Assembly: GCF_030708455.1 (NCBI RefSeq)
Contig: NZ_JAUYWF010000006.1
Coordinates: 175,330-239,329, forward strand
Length of the DNA stretch: 64,000 bases
DNA from: Halomonas sp. SSL-5
GTDB taxonomy: Bacteria; Pseudomonadota; Gammaproteobacteria; Pseudomonadales; Halomonadaceae
Direction of reading: 5' to 3'
Part shown: piece by piece, positions 45,791 through 56,374 of the stretch
Numbering within the stretch: the stretch's first letter is position 1
Layout of the letters: each line of letters begins with the position of its first letter
Notes under the pieces: generated by a model
What the model saw: the letters and a program-made list of their open reading frames with translations, nothing else
Told to the model about the DNA's origin: nothing
The model's database searches: none
Translations under genes and position numbers: made by a program

Positions 45791-46033
45791 CTTCCCCCTC
45801 GCTGGGCACCCTGGCCGTGGTGCCCGGACGGCAGCCCCAGGCCCTGTCGCCCACCGTATGGCGGGCACTGGCCTCCCCATTCCGAGTATCCGCCCTACCA
45901 GCCGCCTCAGCCGCCTGTCGATGAGGAGGAGGTCGTGACGCCCCGGCGGCGCCTCGACGCCCCCTCTCGACGCCTGCCTGAGGACGAGCCGCTGCGTCGC
46001 CGGGCCGAACGGCAAACGCGTCCGGCGCCTTGA
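45791..46033 (+). pseudogene. In-frame Pro/Arg-rich tail after the DUF4124 stop
   Basis: Directly after the TAG the frame encodes 80 residues, including PYGGHWPPHSEYPPYQPPQ and DEEEVVTPRRRLDAPSR, and ends in TGA. The composition is like the proline-rich tails of related DUF4124 proteins, so the TAG may be a nonsense change in a longer gene, or the tail may be lost in normal expression. No start codon or ribosome binding site of its own was seen. Confidence 0.5.
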
Positions 46034-46072
46034 TCCGATCCGAGTCAGGAGATGGTGCAGGCGTCTCCTGTA

Positions 46073-46089
46073 TGCACTATTTTGGTGCG
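46073..46089 (+). promoter_or_regulatory. NtrC binding site upstream of ntrBC
   Basis: TGCACTATTTTGGTGCG matches the NtrC consensus at 15 of 17 positions, 52 bp upstream of a sigma-54 promoter. Confidence 0.75.
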
Positions 46090-46140
46090 ACTGATGCGCC
46101 GCCAGTCGCCGTGGAGTGCGCCGTCATGGGGCCCGAGGGC

Positions 46141-46156
46141 TGGCCCGCTTCTTGCA
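46141..46156 (+). promoter_or_regulatory. Sigma-54 promoter of ntrBC
   Basis: TGGCCCGCTTCTTGCA matches TGGCACRNNNNTTGCW at 15 of 16 positions, with GG-N10-GC intact, 65 bp before ntrB. Confidence 0.75.
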
Positions 46157-46221
46157 ACACTCGTTATTAAAGCAAGCATCATTACAGCAAGCATTCGAGA
46201 GCAAGCATACCTGGACCCGAT

Positions 46222-47272
46222 ATGGCCGCTTCGATGTACCAACGCCTGATGGAACATCTCTCCACCGCCGTGCTGCTGCTGGATGGCGAGCTCAGGGTGG
46301 CGTGGATGAACCCCGCCGCCGAGGCGTTGCTCTCGGTGAGCCTGGGCCGCGTGCAGGGGGTGGCACTGTGCACGCTGATGGAGCAGGAGGATGGGATGGC
46401 AGCGGTGCTGACCAAGGCGCTGGAGGCCTGTCATCCCTTCACCCGCCGCGAGGCGCGCCTGGCGATGCTGGGCGGTGAGCCGCTGACCGTGGACTATACC
46501 GCCACGCCGCTCTCCCGCGATGAACTGCTGCTGGAGGTGGAGCCCCGCGACCGGCTGATTCGTATCTCCCGGGAAGAGGCGCTGATGACTCGCCAGGAGA
46601 CCGTCAAGGTGCTGACCCGGGGGCTGGCCCACGAGGTCAAGAACCCGCTGGGCGGCATTCGCGGCGCGGCCCAGTTACTGGAGCGCGATCTGGAGAACCC
46701 CGCGCACCGTGAGTTCACCCGCATCATCATCGAGGAGGTGGATCGCCTGCGCGACCTGGTGGATTCCATGCTGGGCCCCAACCGGGTGACTCGCCACGAG
46801 CCTCTCAATGTCCACAAGGTGCTGGAGCGGGTACGCACCCTGGTGCTCGCCGAGCACCCCGGGGTGAGCTTCGAGCGCGACTACGACCCCAGCCTGCCGG
46901 ACCTCGCCGGCGACGAGGCGCAGATGATTCAGGCGGTGCTCAACGTGGCGCGCAACGCCGTGGAGGCGATGACCGAGGCGGGCACGGCCGAGCCGCACCT
47001 GGTCTTGCGTACTCGGGCGCGTCGCCAGTTCACGCTGGGGGCCGAGCGTCACCGCCTGGTGTGCGAGGTGGCGATCCTCGACAACGGGCCGGGCATTCCC
47101 GAGGCGCTCAAGGAGACGCTCTTCTACCCCATGGTCTCGGGGCGCGCCGAGGGCAGCGGCCTGGGGCTCTCCATCGCCCAGGGCATCCTGCACCAGCATC
47201 AGGGGTTGATCGAGTGCGATTCCGTGCCGGGCCATACCGAATTCCGACTGCTGATTCCTCTGGAGACGCACC

Positions 47273-47280
<8 letters not shown>
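46222..47280 (+). CDS. glnL: Nitrogen regulation sensor kinase NtrB
   Basis: A 352-residue cytoplasmic kinase. N-terminal PAS domain (MEHLSTAVLLLDGELRVAWMNPAAEALL), H-box with His137 in GLAHEVKNPLGGIRGAAQL, and ATPase boxes VARNAVEAM (N), DNGPGIP (G1) and GSGLGLSIAQGI (G2). It phosphorylates NtrC under nitrogen limitation and, with PII, dephosphorylates it. The gene overlaps ntrC by 8 bp. Its own NtrC site and sigma-54 promoter indicate autoregulation. Confidence 0.96.
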
Positions 47281-48688
<1,408 letters not shown>

Positions 48689-48689
48689 G

Positions 48690-49010
48690 CTAGCCCAGAA
48701 GTCGGCGCGCGAGCAGCCGCTGCATGTCACGGCGGCTGTGGGCGATCAGATAGACGATGAGGCGCTCGTCATGCTGGCGGTAGAGGATGCGCACCGGCGG
48801 TTCGATGACCTGTCGATACTCCCGGATACCCAGCTCCAGCAGCTCCCGGGGGTGGCTGCCACGCTCGGGGAACTCCCCCAACGACATGATGCCCGCCTCA
48901 ATGGCGGCGAGCAGCTGCTCGGCCGCAGAGGGAGAGTCTTCGGCAATGAAGTCGTGGAGCTCGCGAAGGTCTTCGAAGGCCGAGGCCGTGAGCTCGACCC
49001 GCAGCACCAC
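48690..49010 (-). CDS. RelE/ParE-family toxin
   Basis: A 106-residue protein starting at one of two consecutive GTG codons (49010 or 49007), one base after the antitoxin stop. It has the RelE/ParE pattern VELTASAFEDLRELHDFIAE, AIEAGIMSLGEFPERG, then REYRQVIEPPVRILYRQHDERLIVYLIAHSRRD. Proteins with this fold are mRNA interferases or gyrase inhibitors; which one is not clear. Its 3' end abuts ntrC convergently by only 1 bp. Confidence 0.8.
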   Translation of the reverse strand: MVLRVELTASAFEDLRELHDFIAEDSPSAAEQLLAAIEAGIMSLGEFPERGSHPRELLELGIREYRQVIEPPVRILYRQHDERLIVYLIAHSRRDMQRLLARRLLG

Positions 49011-49011
49011 G

Positions 49012-49281
49012 CTAGCGATCCCCGCGACGCAGCCGATGGAAGCTCTCGGCGGCATCAAGGGTCTTGCCCTGCTCGACCTCCTGGCTGCCCAGCGCCAGGA
49101 TCTTGAGCAGTGCCAGGGTCTCCTGGGTCTGCTCATAGCTGCGGATGTCCTGCACGACCATCCTGGCCTCGCCGTTCTGGGTGATCACCATGGGCTCGCG
49201 CAGCTCGTTGAGCGAGCGGGAAATCTCGGCGGCATGGGCCTTCAGGTAGCTGATCGGCTTGATGTTCTCTGAGTACTTCAT
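49012..49281 (-). CDS. Phd/YefM-type antitoxin
   Basis: An 89-residue protein (MKYSENIKPISYLKAHAAEI) with the Phd/YefM N-terminal DNA-binding fold (RSLNELREPMVITQNGEARMVVQDIRSYE) and an unstructured C-terminal tail that would wrap the toxin. It precedes the toxin on the minus strand with 1 bp between them, as expected for autoregulated type II pairs. Divergent from dgt across 144 bp. Confidence 0.85.
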   Translation of the reverse strand: MKYSENIKPISYLKAHAAEISRSLNELREPMVITQNGEARMVVQDIRSYEQTQETLALLKILALGSQEVEQGKTLDAAESFHRLRRGDR

Positions 49282-49425
49282 GGCGTTCGGTTCCGCACGG
49301 GCATATGGACTGAATTTAGTCTTAATTTGGTGCCATGACAACCGAGGGCTTGGGTTAATGCCGTGCGCCAGGGCTGGGCGAGGACACCGCGGGCTGCCAG
49401 AATGGGGCCTCAAGGAGAGATACCC

Positions 49426-50775
49426 ATGACGCAGATGAGCTGGGAGCGGCTGCTGGACCCGAGCCGCCTGCACGACCGGCGCGGCGAGCGCCCGGGTAAT
49501 GGCCGTGACGAGATCGGCCGCAGCCCCTTCCACAAGGACCACGACCGCATCGTCTTCGCCGGTTCCTTCCGGCGCCTGGGGCGCAAGACCCAGGTGCATC
49601 CGCTGACCGACAACGACCATATCCACACCCGGCTCACTCACTCCCTGGAGGTGGGCTGCGTGGGGCGTTCGCTGGGCATGATCGTCGGCGAGCGGCTGAG
49701 CGGCCGCCTGCCCGACTGGATCACCCCGGCCGACCTTGGGGTGATCGTCCAGGCCGCCTGCCTAGGCCACGATATCGGCAACCCGCCTTTCGGGCATGCC
49801 GGCGAGTACGCCATCCGCGACTGGTTCAAGCGTGCCGAGGCCGACGGCAAGGGCCTGCTCGACGGGCTCTCGCCGCTGGAGCGCGAGGACCTGCTCACCT
49901 ACGAGGGCAACGCCCAGGGCTTCCGGGTGGTCACCCAGATCGAGTACAACCAGTTCCGCGGCGGCATGCGCCTGACCACGGCGACCCTGGGTACCCTGCT
50001 CAAGTATCCCTGGACCGTGGAGCACGGCGGCGCGGCGGGCAAGTTCGGCTGCTACCAGAGCGAGCGCGAGTTGCTGGTCGAGGTGGTCGAGCGGCTGGGG
50101 CTGCTCCCCAGGGGAGAGGGGCGCTGGTGCCGCCACCCCCTGGCCTGGCTGGTGGAGGCCGCCGACGACATCTGCTATGCGCTGCTCGATCTGGAGGACG
50201 GCCTGGAGATGGGCATCCTGCGCTACGACGAGGTCGCCGAGATCCTGATCCAGATCGCCGGCGGGGCCCCCGGCGACTACACCGCCATGCAGCGCCAGGG
50301 TGTCTCCCAGCGGCGGCGCATCGCCGCCCTGCGCGGCGCGGCCATGGAGCGCGCGGTGAACGACGTGGGGGCGGTGTTCGTGCAGCATGAGGCGGAGCTG
50401 CTGGGAGGGCGGCTGAAGTCGGACCTGCTGGAGCTGTGCCATCCCGACCTGGACTGGGGGGTGAAGGCGGCCAAGCAGCTGGCCCGGGAGCGGATCTTCC
50501 AGAACGAGCGCAAGGCCAAGCTGGAGATCGGTGCCTACACCACCCTGGGGATCCTGCTCGAGGCCTTTATCGGCGCGGCCCACGAACTGCATCACACCGG
50601 TCATTCCACCTTCAAGCACCAGCGGGTGCTGGCGCTGATCGGCGAGAACACCCCGCGCCCCTCCTGGAGCCTCTACGACAGCTACCGGCGCATGCTCGAC
50701 TTCATCGGCGGCATGACCGACCACTACGCCGTGGACCTGGCCCAGGAGATGGGCGGCCGGCTGCGCGGCGACTGA
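49426..50775 (+). CDS. dgt: dGTP triphosphohydrolase
   Basis: A 449-residue HD-domain enzyme. Start ATG 49426 after AAGGAGAGA. Motifs: RDEIGRSPFHKDHDRIVFAGSFRRL, HTRLTHSLEV, and the metal pair in ACLGHDIGNPPFGHAGE. It hydrolyses dGTP to deoxyguanosine and triphosphate. Relatives also act in phage resistance by dNTP depletion, but this copy looks like the housekeeping one. It is next to the toxin-antitoxin pair and convergent with the NERD gene. Confidence 0.93.
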   Translation: MTQMSWERLLDPSRLHDRRGERPGNGRDEIGRSPFHKDHDRIVFAGSFRRLGRKTQVHPLTDNDHIHTRLTHSLEVGCVGRSLGMIVGERLSGRLPDWITPADLGVIVQAACLGHDIGNPPFGHAGEYAIRDWFKRAEADGKGLLDGLSPLEREDLLTYEGNAQGFRVVTQIEYNQFRGGMRLTTATLGTLLKYPWTVEHGGAAGKFGCYQSERELLVEVVERLGLLPRGEGRWCRHPLAWLVEAADDICYALLDLEDGLEMGILRYDEVAEILIQIAGGAPGDYTAMQRQGVSQRRRIAALRGAAMERAVNDVGAVFVQHEAELLGGRLKSDLLELCHPDLDWGVKAAKQLARERIFQNERKAKLEIGAYTTLGILLEAFIGAAHELHHTGHSTFKHQRVLALIGENTPRPSWSLYDSYRRMLDFIGGMTDHYAVDLAQEMGGRLRGD

Positions 50776-50799
50776 GCCGGACGGTATCGGGCATCCAGC

Positions 50800-51696
50800 C
50801 TACTCGCCCGGCGCCCGTCTGGCGCCGGCATGCTCGAGCAGGGTGGCGATGACGGCGTCGTGGGTGGCGGCATCGAACTCGCCGGGGCAGAGCTCGGCCA
50901 GGCGACTGGCCAGGTCGTCGCCGCTGCCTACCAGCAGGTCACCCGGCCCCTGATCGGCCTCCACCTTCCAGCCGGGGAGGGTCAGCACGCCCATCACCGG
51001 CACCGTGCGGCCGGTGCGTGAGCTCAGCCACTCGGCCATCCAGCGCGCCAGCTCGCGGGTCTTGGCCAGCGGCTTGCGCTCGCTCCAGCCCGGGAAGCGC
51101 AGCCTGGAAGGCTCCACCACCAGCCGGTCGAGCTCTTCCCCGGAGGGCGCGAAGGGGCGGGTGCGGGCGCGGGTCTCCACCACGAAGACTCCACAGGGCG
51201 TGACCACCACGTGATCGATGCGCGTGCCGGCCGCTGGCACGTCGTGGAAGACGTAGAAGGGGTGAGCCTCCGGGCGCACCAGCCGTTCGAGCTCCTGGCC
51301 CACCGCCAGCTCGCAGGCCAGCCCCAGCTTGAGCCGGCGGATGCGCTGGAAGTCACGCATCAGTCGGAAGCTGTAGGCGAGCACCAGCAGGGTGCTCAGC
51401 GCACCATACAGGGCCCACTCCACCCAGTGTTGCTCCTCGGAGAACAGCATGCGGCCCATGCCGTAGACCAGCGGCACCAGGGTGACCAGGGGGCCCAGTG
51501 CACCGTTCAGGAAGAGTCCGGCGAAGGCGTCGTCGAGGCGGTCGCGCAGGTGCTGGCCGGGCTCGCGCAGCGGTCGGGCGTCGAAGGGCGAGCGCACCCG
51601 GGCATCGTGCAGGTTGCGCAGCGCCACCACGATCACCCCCATGGCGGCGAGGGGGAACAGGAAGATCAGGGGGAGCAGGTATTCCAGCCAGGCCAT
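50800..51696 (-). CDS. NERD-domain membrane protein
   Basis: A 298-residue protein starting at ATG 51696 (MAWLEYLLPLIFLFPLAAMGV) after AAGGAA. Two to three membrane segments lie in the N-terminal 120 residues. A NERD nuclease-related domain begins near 130 with ELAVGQELERLVRPEAHPFYVF, GTRIDHVVVTPCGVFVVETRA, the last carrying the conserved Asp and Glu of the restriction-like fold. Such proteins may act on DNA; the substrate is unknown. The longer upstream frame lacks a start site. Confidence 0.8.
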   Translation of the reverse strand: MAWLEYLLPLIFLFPLAAMGVIVVALRNLHDARVRSPFDARPLREPGQHLRDRLDDAFAGLFLNGALGPLVTLVPLVYGMGRMLFSEEQHWVEWALYGALSTLLVLAYSFRLMRDFQRIRRLKLGLACELAVGQELERLVRPEAHPFYVFHDVPAAGTRIDHVVVTPCGVFVVETRARTRPFAPSGEELDRLVVEPSRLRFPGWSERKPLAKTRELARWMAEWLSSRTGRTVPVMGVLTLPGWKVEADQGPGDLLVGSGDDLASRLAELCPGEFDAATHDAVIATLLEHAGARRAPGE

Positions 51697-51803
51697 CGGG
51701 GTTCCTTGCCCATCGGGTGGGGTGCCGGGGTCGAGAGCCCATTCTAGACAACCCGGGCCCTCCGGGGCCATGCTCTGTTCGGCGCAGGCAGCGAGGCAGC
51801 AGG

Positions 51804-52682
51804 ATGACGTCAGCACTAGCGACACCCGAGGCAAGCGAGGCAACCCTGGAGGCGCTCGTCGAGTTCGTCGCGCACCATCCGCGGCTGGCGGTACTCGGCG
51901 GCGCCGGGATCAGCACCGCCAGCGGCATTCCCGACTACCGCGACGATGCCGGCGAGTGGAAGCGCTCGCCGCCCATGCAGCATCGCCAGTTCATGGGCAG
52001 TCATGCCGCCCGGCAGCGCTACTGGGCCCGCGCCCTGGTGGGCTTTCGCGCCCTGGGCGAGGCGCGACCCAATGCGGCGCACCGGGCCCTGGCGCGGCTC
52101 GAGGCGCTCGGCCATGTGCGCGGGGTGATCACCCAGAACGTGGATGGCCTGCACCAGCGGGCCGGCTCGCGGCGCGTCATCGACCTGCACGGCCGCGCCG
52201 ATCGTGTGCGCTGCATGGGGTGTGGCGCCAGTCGCATGCGCCATGCGCTGCACGCCGAACTCGAGGCGCTCAATCCGCGCTGGGCGACCACCGGTGCCGC
52301 CGCGGCGCCGGATGGCGACGCCGACCTGGAGGCGGACTTCTCCGCGTTCCGGGTGCCCGACTGCTCACGCTGCGGCGACGGCATCTGGAAGCCCGACGTG
52401 GTGTTCTTCGGCGACAGCGTGCCGGGTAGCGTGGTCGAGCGCGCCTTTGCCCTGGTCGAGGAGTGCGAGGCCCTGCTGGTGGTGGGTTCCTCCTTGATGG
52501 TCTATTCGGGTTTCCGCTTCGCGCGGGCCGCGGCCCGTGACGGCAAGCCCATCGCCTGCCTCAACCTGGGGCGCACCCGCGCCGACGAACTCTATTCCCT
52601 GAAGGTGGCGGCGCCGCTGGAGACCTCGCTGGGTGCGCTGGTCGAGCGGCTGGAGGCCCGCCTCAGCCGCCGGCCAGCTTGA
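51804..52682 (+). CDS. Sir2-family NAD-dependent deacetylase
   Basis: A 292-residue sirtuin. NAD-binding motifs are LGGAGISTASGIPDYRD and GVITQNVDGLHQRAGS. The catalytic His is in VIDLHGRADRVR. Zinc ligands are the pairs CMGC and CSRC, separated by an unusual ~40-residue Ala/Asp-rich insertion. It removes acyl groups from lysines in the cytoplasm. The C-terminal 20 bp overlap the 3' end of the convergent yciH. Confidence 0.9.
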   Translation: MTSALATPEASEATLEALVEFVAHHPRLAVLGGAGISTASGIPDYRDDAGEWKRSPPMQHRQFMGSHAARQRYWARALVGFRALGEARPNAAHRALARLEALGHVRGVITQNVDGLHQRAGSRRVIDLHGRADRVRCMGCGASRMRHALHAELEALNPRWATTGAAAAPDGDADLEADFSAFRVPDCSRCGDGIWKPDVVFFGDSVPGSVVERAFALVEECEALLVVGSSLMVYSGFRFARAAARDGKPIACLNLGRTRADELYSLKVAAPLETSLGALVERLEARLSRRPA

Positions 52683-53037
52683 CCGTATAGCCGCGGGACT
52701 CGAGCTCCGCCTTGAGCACCTCGCGGTGGTCGCCCTGGATCTCGATCACCCCCTCCTTGACGGCGCCGCCGGTGCCGCAGCGCTTCTTCAGCGCCTTGGC
52801 CAGCGTCTTGAGTTCGGCCTCGGTCAGCGGCACGCCGTCGATGGTGGTGACGCCCTTGCCCTTGCGGCCGCTGGTCTCGCGGCGGATACGCACGACGCCA
52901 TCGAGCGCGGCGAGGCGCGCCTGCTCGGCCTGTTCGGCGCAGCGACACTCGGCCACGGGCCGGCGACAGTCGGGGCAGGTCTCGCCGTGCTCGGTGGAGT
53001 AGACGAGGCCGCGCAGCTGGTCCTGGAGTGATGGCAT
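52663..53037 (-). CDS. yciH: SUI1-family translation factor YciH
   Basis: A 124-residue protein. N-terminal Cys pairs (CPDC, CRC) are followed by the SUI1/eIF1 core RKGKGVTTIDGVPLTEAELK, KKRCGTGGAVKEGVIEIQGD and ESRGYTVKLAGG. YciH in enterobacteria affects initiation-complex fidelity under stress. The start is near the edge of a clear GAG site. It overlaps the sirtuin 3' end by 20 bp. Confidence 0.9.
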   Translation of the reverse strand: MPSLQDQLRGLVYSTEHGETCPDCRRPVAECRCAEQAEQARLAALDGVVRIRRETSGRKGKGVTTIDGVPLTEAELKTLAKALKKRCGTGGAVKEGVIEIQGDHREVLKAELESRGYTVKLAGG

Positions 53038-53118
53038 GGAGAGGACTCCCGGGTGGATGGGCTTGAGGCCGGGATGATAGCGGCTGTGGCCGCCGTCTGC
53101 ATGGGCTGGTGAGCCGAC

Positions 53119-53805
53119 TCAGCGGGCCGCGGAGCGCGAGGCCAGGTCGCGTGACAGGCTGGCCACCACGGTGGGGAGCTGGAACATGCTGGTGATCATG
53201 ATCGCGCCCTCCGGGGTCTGCTCGACGTCCGGGTAACGGTTGAGATGGACCACCCGCATGCCGGCACCGAGTGCGGCCTGGACGCCGACCACCGAATCCT
53301 CGATGGCCAGGCAGTGTTCCGGGGGATAGCCCATCTGCTGCGCCGCATGGGCGTAGAGGCAGGGGTCGGGCTTCCAGCAGTTGGCGGTGTAGGCGCTGAA
53401 CAGGTGGTCACCGAACAGGGCATCCAGGCCGGTGGCGACCAGCGAGGTGCGGATCTTGTTCTCCGGACCGTTGGAGACCACGCCCATGGGGAAGGTGGAC
53501 AGGGCCGCCAGCGCCTCGGTGGCGCCTTCGATGGGGGTGAGTTCGGTGGCCAGGCGCCGGTTGAGGTTGGCGCGCATGTTGTGTTCCAGCGGCTCCAGCG
53601 CCGCGGGATCGACACGGCCATGGCGGCTCTCCAGCGCGGCGACGATGCGTCGGAAGCGCGCCCCGCGAAACTCGCCGACATAGTCGGTGGCCTGGAACGG
53701 CAGGCCCACGGCGTTCAGTGCCGTGGCCATCTCGTCGGCGAGCAGCGGCTCGCTGTCGACCAGGGTGCCGTCGCAGTCGAAGAGCAGGCAGAGGGGATGT
53801 GCCAT
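53119..53805 (-). CDS. HAD phosphatase (beta-phosphoglucomutase-like subfamily)
   Basis: A 228-residue protein starting at ATG 53805 (MAHPLCLLFDCDGTLVDSE). HAD motifs: DCDGTLVDS (motif I, two Asp), VVSNGPENK (II), KPDPCLY (III, Lys) and AIEDSVVGVQAA (IV). Similar to YieH, a 6-phosphogluconate or purine-nucleotide phosphatase. The C-terminal segment lacks a lid longer than usual. Divergent from the DUF6394-like gene across 208 bp. Confidence 0.85.
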   Translation of the reverse strand: MAHPLCLLFDCDGTLVDSEPLLADEMATALNAVGLPFQATDYVGEFRGARFRRIVAALESRHGRVDPAALEPLEHNMRANLNRRLATELTPIEGATEALAALSTFPMGVVSNGPENKIRTSLVATGLDALFGDHLFSAYTANCWKPDPCLYAHAAQQMGYPPEHCLAIEDSVVGVQAALGAGMRVVHLNRYPDVEQTPEGAIMITSMFQLPTVVASLSRDLASRSAAR

Positions 53806-54013
53806 CACCGGGCCTCACGAAAAAACAGGGCAAGATAAAAACATTGTTACAGATGTCGGGCTTGCTCCCAATATTAAAGCCCAGATTCGCTACTTTGTGA
53901 ACACTGTTCTTCAACGTGGTGCCGGCGTGGGTGTGCCGGCGTCACGGCGGGAGGTTCGCGAGCATCGAAGGCTCGCGCCTATACTGACGACGCGCCTCGA
54001 TCAGGAGCGGTCC

Positions 54014-54397
54014 ATGAATTTCGAACGTGTCGTCTTCGGTTTCTTCATCATCCTGACCCTGAGCCTCAATGCCGCCTTCGTCACGCCTGGCCTCAACGCG
54101 GCCGAGCACCATAATGTATGGCTCCTCACGCTGACCATCATCGCCAACCTGGTCGCGATTGGCCTGAAACTGGGGGACCGCTCCCAGACCGGCGCGTTGC
54201 TGCTGGCATCCGGGCTGGTCGCCGGTTTTCTGCTGATCACGGCGCGTATCGTCTGGATCGTGGCGGACCCCGTGAGCGGGGGTGCCCCGGGGCCAGGTGC
54301 CATGGCCGATATCATTTCGATTGCCAGGGGAGCCCTGGTGGCGAATATCATTGCGACGGTGATCCTGGTCGGCGATACGCTGCTCTCGCGACGCTAG
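54014..54397 (+). CDS. Small membrane protein (DUF6394-like)
   Basis: A 127-residue protein starting at ATG 54014 after CAGGAGC. Four hydrophobic segments can be drawn: FGFFIILTLSLNAAFVTPGL, HNVWLLTLTIIANLVAIGL, TGALLLASGLVAGFLLITARIVWIV and LVANIIATVILVGDTLL. It has no known activity. It is 69 bp upstream of the potassium-channel gene on the same strand, suggesting an accessory role there. Confidence 0.7.
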   Translation: MNFERVVFGFFIILTLSLNAAFVTPGLNAAEHHNVWLLTLTIIANLVAIGLKLGDRSQTGALLLASGLVAGFLLITARIVWIVADPVSGGAPGPGAMADIISIARGALVANIIATVILVGDTLLSRR

Positions 54398-54466
54398 CGT
54401 GGATCACGTGGGGTCGGCCTGGCGAGGCTTGCGTGACCGCTGACAGGCAGAGGGAGGGTTGAGTCG

Positions 54467-56227
54467 ATGTCGTCCACCTCCGATCTCGACCGTGTGGGGA
54501 TGATCGTCCTGCGCTATATGCGCCGGCCGCTGTTCGTGCTGCTTTTCGTGTATTCGGTGGGCATCATCGGCATGGTCCTGATGCCGGGCCGGGTCGTCGA
54601 TGGCGAGACGACCCATATGGATCTCTTCCACGCCTTCTATTTCTTTACCTACACGGCGACGACAACCGGATTCGGCGAACTGCCGAGCGAGTTCAGCGAC
54701 GAGCAGCGCCTGTGGACGATCTTCTGCCTCTATACCGGCGCCATCGCGTGGTTCTATGCGATTGGATCCCTGATCAACCTGGTTCAGAACCCCCATTTCA
54801 TCCAGTCCATGGATAACTTCCGGTTCGCGCGCAAGGTCAAACGCAACAAGGCGCCTTTCGTTATCCTCTGCGGTTTCGGCGATGCCGGCAGCCTGCTTGC
54901 CCGGGGGCTTAGCGACCATCGCATGCGGGCGGTAATACTCGATGCCGACCCGGAACGTATCAAGGCGTTGGGCGTACGCGACTACACGGTGTCCATGCCC
55001 GGGCTGTGTGCGGATGCCGGCGCGCCGAAACACCTTCTGGCCGCCGGGATCGAGCACCCCGCCTGCCGCTCCCTGGTGACGCTGACCAACGATGACGATA
55101 CCAATCTCAAGATTGCGGTGATGGCTCGGCATCTGAATCCACGACTCCAGGTCATCTGTCGCTCAACCTCGTCCCGTCATGGTGCCACGCTGCGCGCGCT
55201 GGACAATGTCACGGTCGTCGACCCGTTCGAGATCTTTGCTCAGCTCCTCTACTGGGCGATCGCGCATTCCGATCTGCATAACCTCAATGCGTGGTTGGTG
55301 GGCGCGCGTGGTGTCGAGCTCGGCGCACCCTTGCAGGTTCCGCAGGGCGACTGGATCCTGTGCGGATATGGACGAATGGGGAGCCGGATACACCGTTGTC
55401 TCCACGAGCATGGCATCGGCGTACGCATTGTCGACCCGGGAGAGAATGCCGATGAGGCCGGCGACAGAGCGGTCATGGCTCCGGAGCAGGCCGATCATAG
55501 GGCCCTGAAGGCGGCGGGGATCGACGCCGCCGCCGGGGTCATCGCCGCGATGAATCGGGATGCCGACAATCTCAGTACGCTCCTGTCCGTCGCCGAGCTC
55601 AATCCGGCTGCGTTTCGTATCGTGCGTCAGAACAGCCATGAGAATCAGGTGGTGTTCGATGCGGCGAGGGCCGATCTGGTGCTTCAGCACAGCCTGACGA
55701 CGGCGCGCCGAATCCTGAAGCTGCTGATCTCGCCACTGACCCAGGAACTGATCGACTGGCTCGCGCAGCAACAACCGGCCCGGACGCGAGCCCTGGTGGC
55801 CCGCCTGCAGAGGGGCATCGCTGCCGAGCCGCCCCACCTGTGGTCGGTCAGGTTGAGCCCTGAGGAGGCCCCGGCCGTTGTCCGGTACTCGAAGGGTGAG
55901 GGCGTGATCACGCCCGGTGCGCTGTGCCGTGATGCGCGCGACATCTCGAAGGCGCTCCCGTGCGAGGTGCTTGCCGTGCGTCGGGATGGGCGGTCAATCA
56001 TGTTGCCGGACGAGGAGTTTCCTCTCGAGGTCGGCGATGAACTGCTCCTGTGTGGCGTGCAATCGGCGGAGCCGATGCTGCAGGCGACACTCCATAACCC
56101 CTATACGCTGGGCTATGTGGTGACGGGCGTCGATGAGCCCCGCGGCTATGTGTTCGCCTGGCTTGCCGCCAGGTTCGGGCATCGCTGCAGCGGGAAGGTG
56201 TCGAGCAGCCGGCACACTCGGACATGA
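54467..56227 (+). CDS. Potassium channel with two RCK (TrkA-N) domains
   Basis: A 586-residue membrane protein. Two membrane helices (residues ~20-42 and ~82-102) bracket a pore loop FYFFTYTATTTGFGELP with selectivity filter TTGFGE at 66-71. First RCK Rossmann fold begins PFVILCGFGDAGSLLARGL; the second WILCGYGRMGSRIHRCL; a TrkA-C-like domain is near the C-terminus. The filter differs from TVGYG, so ion selectivity may be relaxed. RCK domains gate such channels by nucleotides or ions. It probably works in osmotic balance. Possibly in an operon with the small membrane gene. Confidence 0.85.
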   Translation: MSSTSDLDRVGMIVLRYMRRPLFVLLFVYSVGIIGMVLMPGRVVDGETTHMDLFHAFYFFTYTATTTGFGELPSEFSDEQRLWTIFCLYTGAIAWFYAIGSLINLVQNPHFIQSMDNFRFARKVKRNKAPFVILCGFGDAGSLLARGLSDHRMRAVILDADPERIKALGVRDYTVSMPGLCADAGAPKHLLAAGIEHPACRSLVTLTNDDDTNLKIAVMARHLNPRLQVICRSTSSRHGATLRALDNVTVVDPFEIFAQLLYWAIAHSDLHNLNAWLVGARGVELGAPLQVPQGDWILCGYGRMGSRIHRCLHEHGIGVRIVDPGENADEAGDRAVMAPEQADHRALKAAGIDAAAGVIAAMNRDADNLSTLLSVAELNPAAFRIVRQNSHENQVVFDAARADLVLQHSLTTARRILKLLISPLTQELIDWLAQQQPARTRALVARLQRGIAAEPPHLWSVRLSPEEAPAVVRYSKGEGVITPGALCRDARDISKALPCEVLAVRRDGRSIMLPDEEFPLEVGDELLLCGVQSAEPMLQATLHNPYTLGYVVTGVDEPRGYVFAWLAARFGHRCSGKVSSSRHTRT

Positions 56228-56374
56228 CACCCCAGGCCTTCACACAGGCGATAGCGTTGACCTTGAGCGCGTTTTCCAGATCAGGGTCAACTAGCATGCA
56301 ACGAGGTCCGAAGCGGTCTTTTCCAGATCGATGACCCCTCCGGCGAGAGGGACATCCAGCAGGCGAGGTACAGC

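Noticed and set aside
49426..50775. dgt as a phage-defence dNTP-depletion gene
   Set aside because: Length and motifs are those of the ordinary housekeeping dGTPase and it is far from the CRISPR locus.
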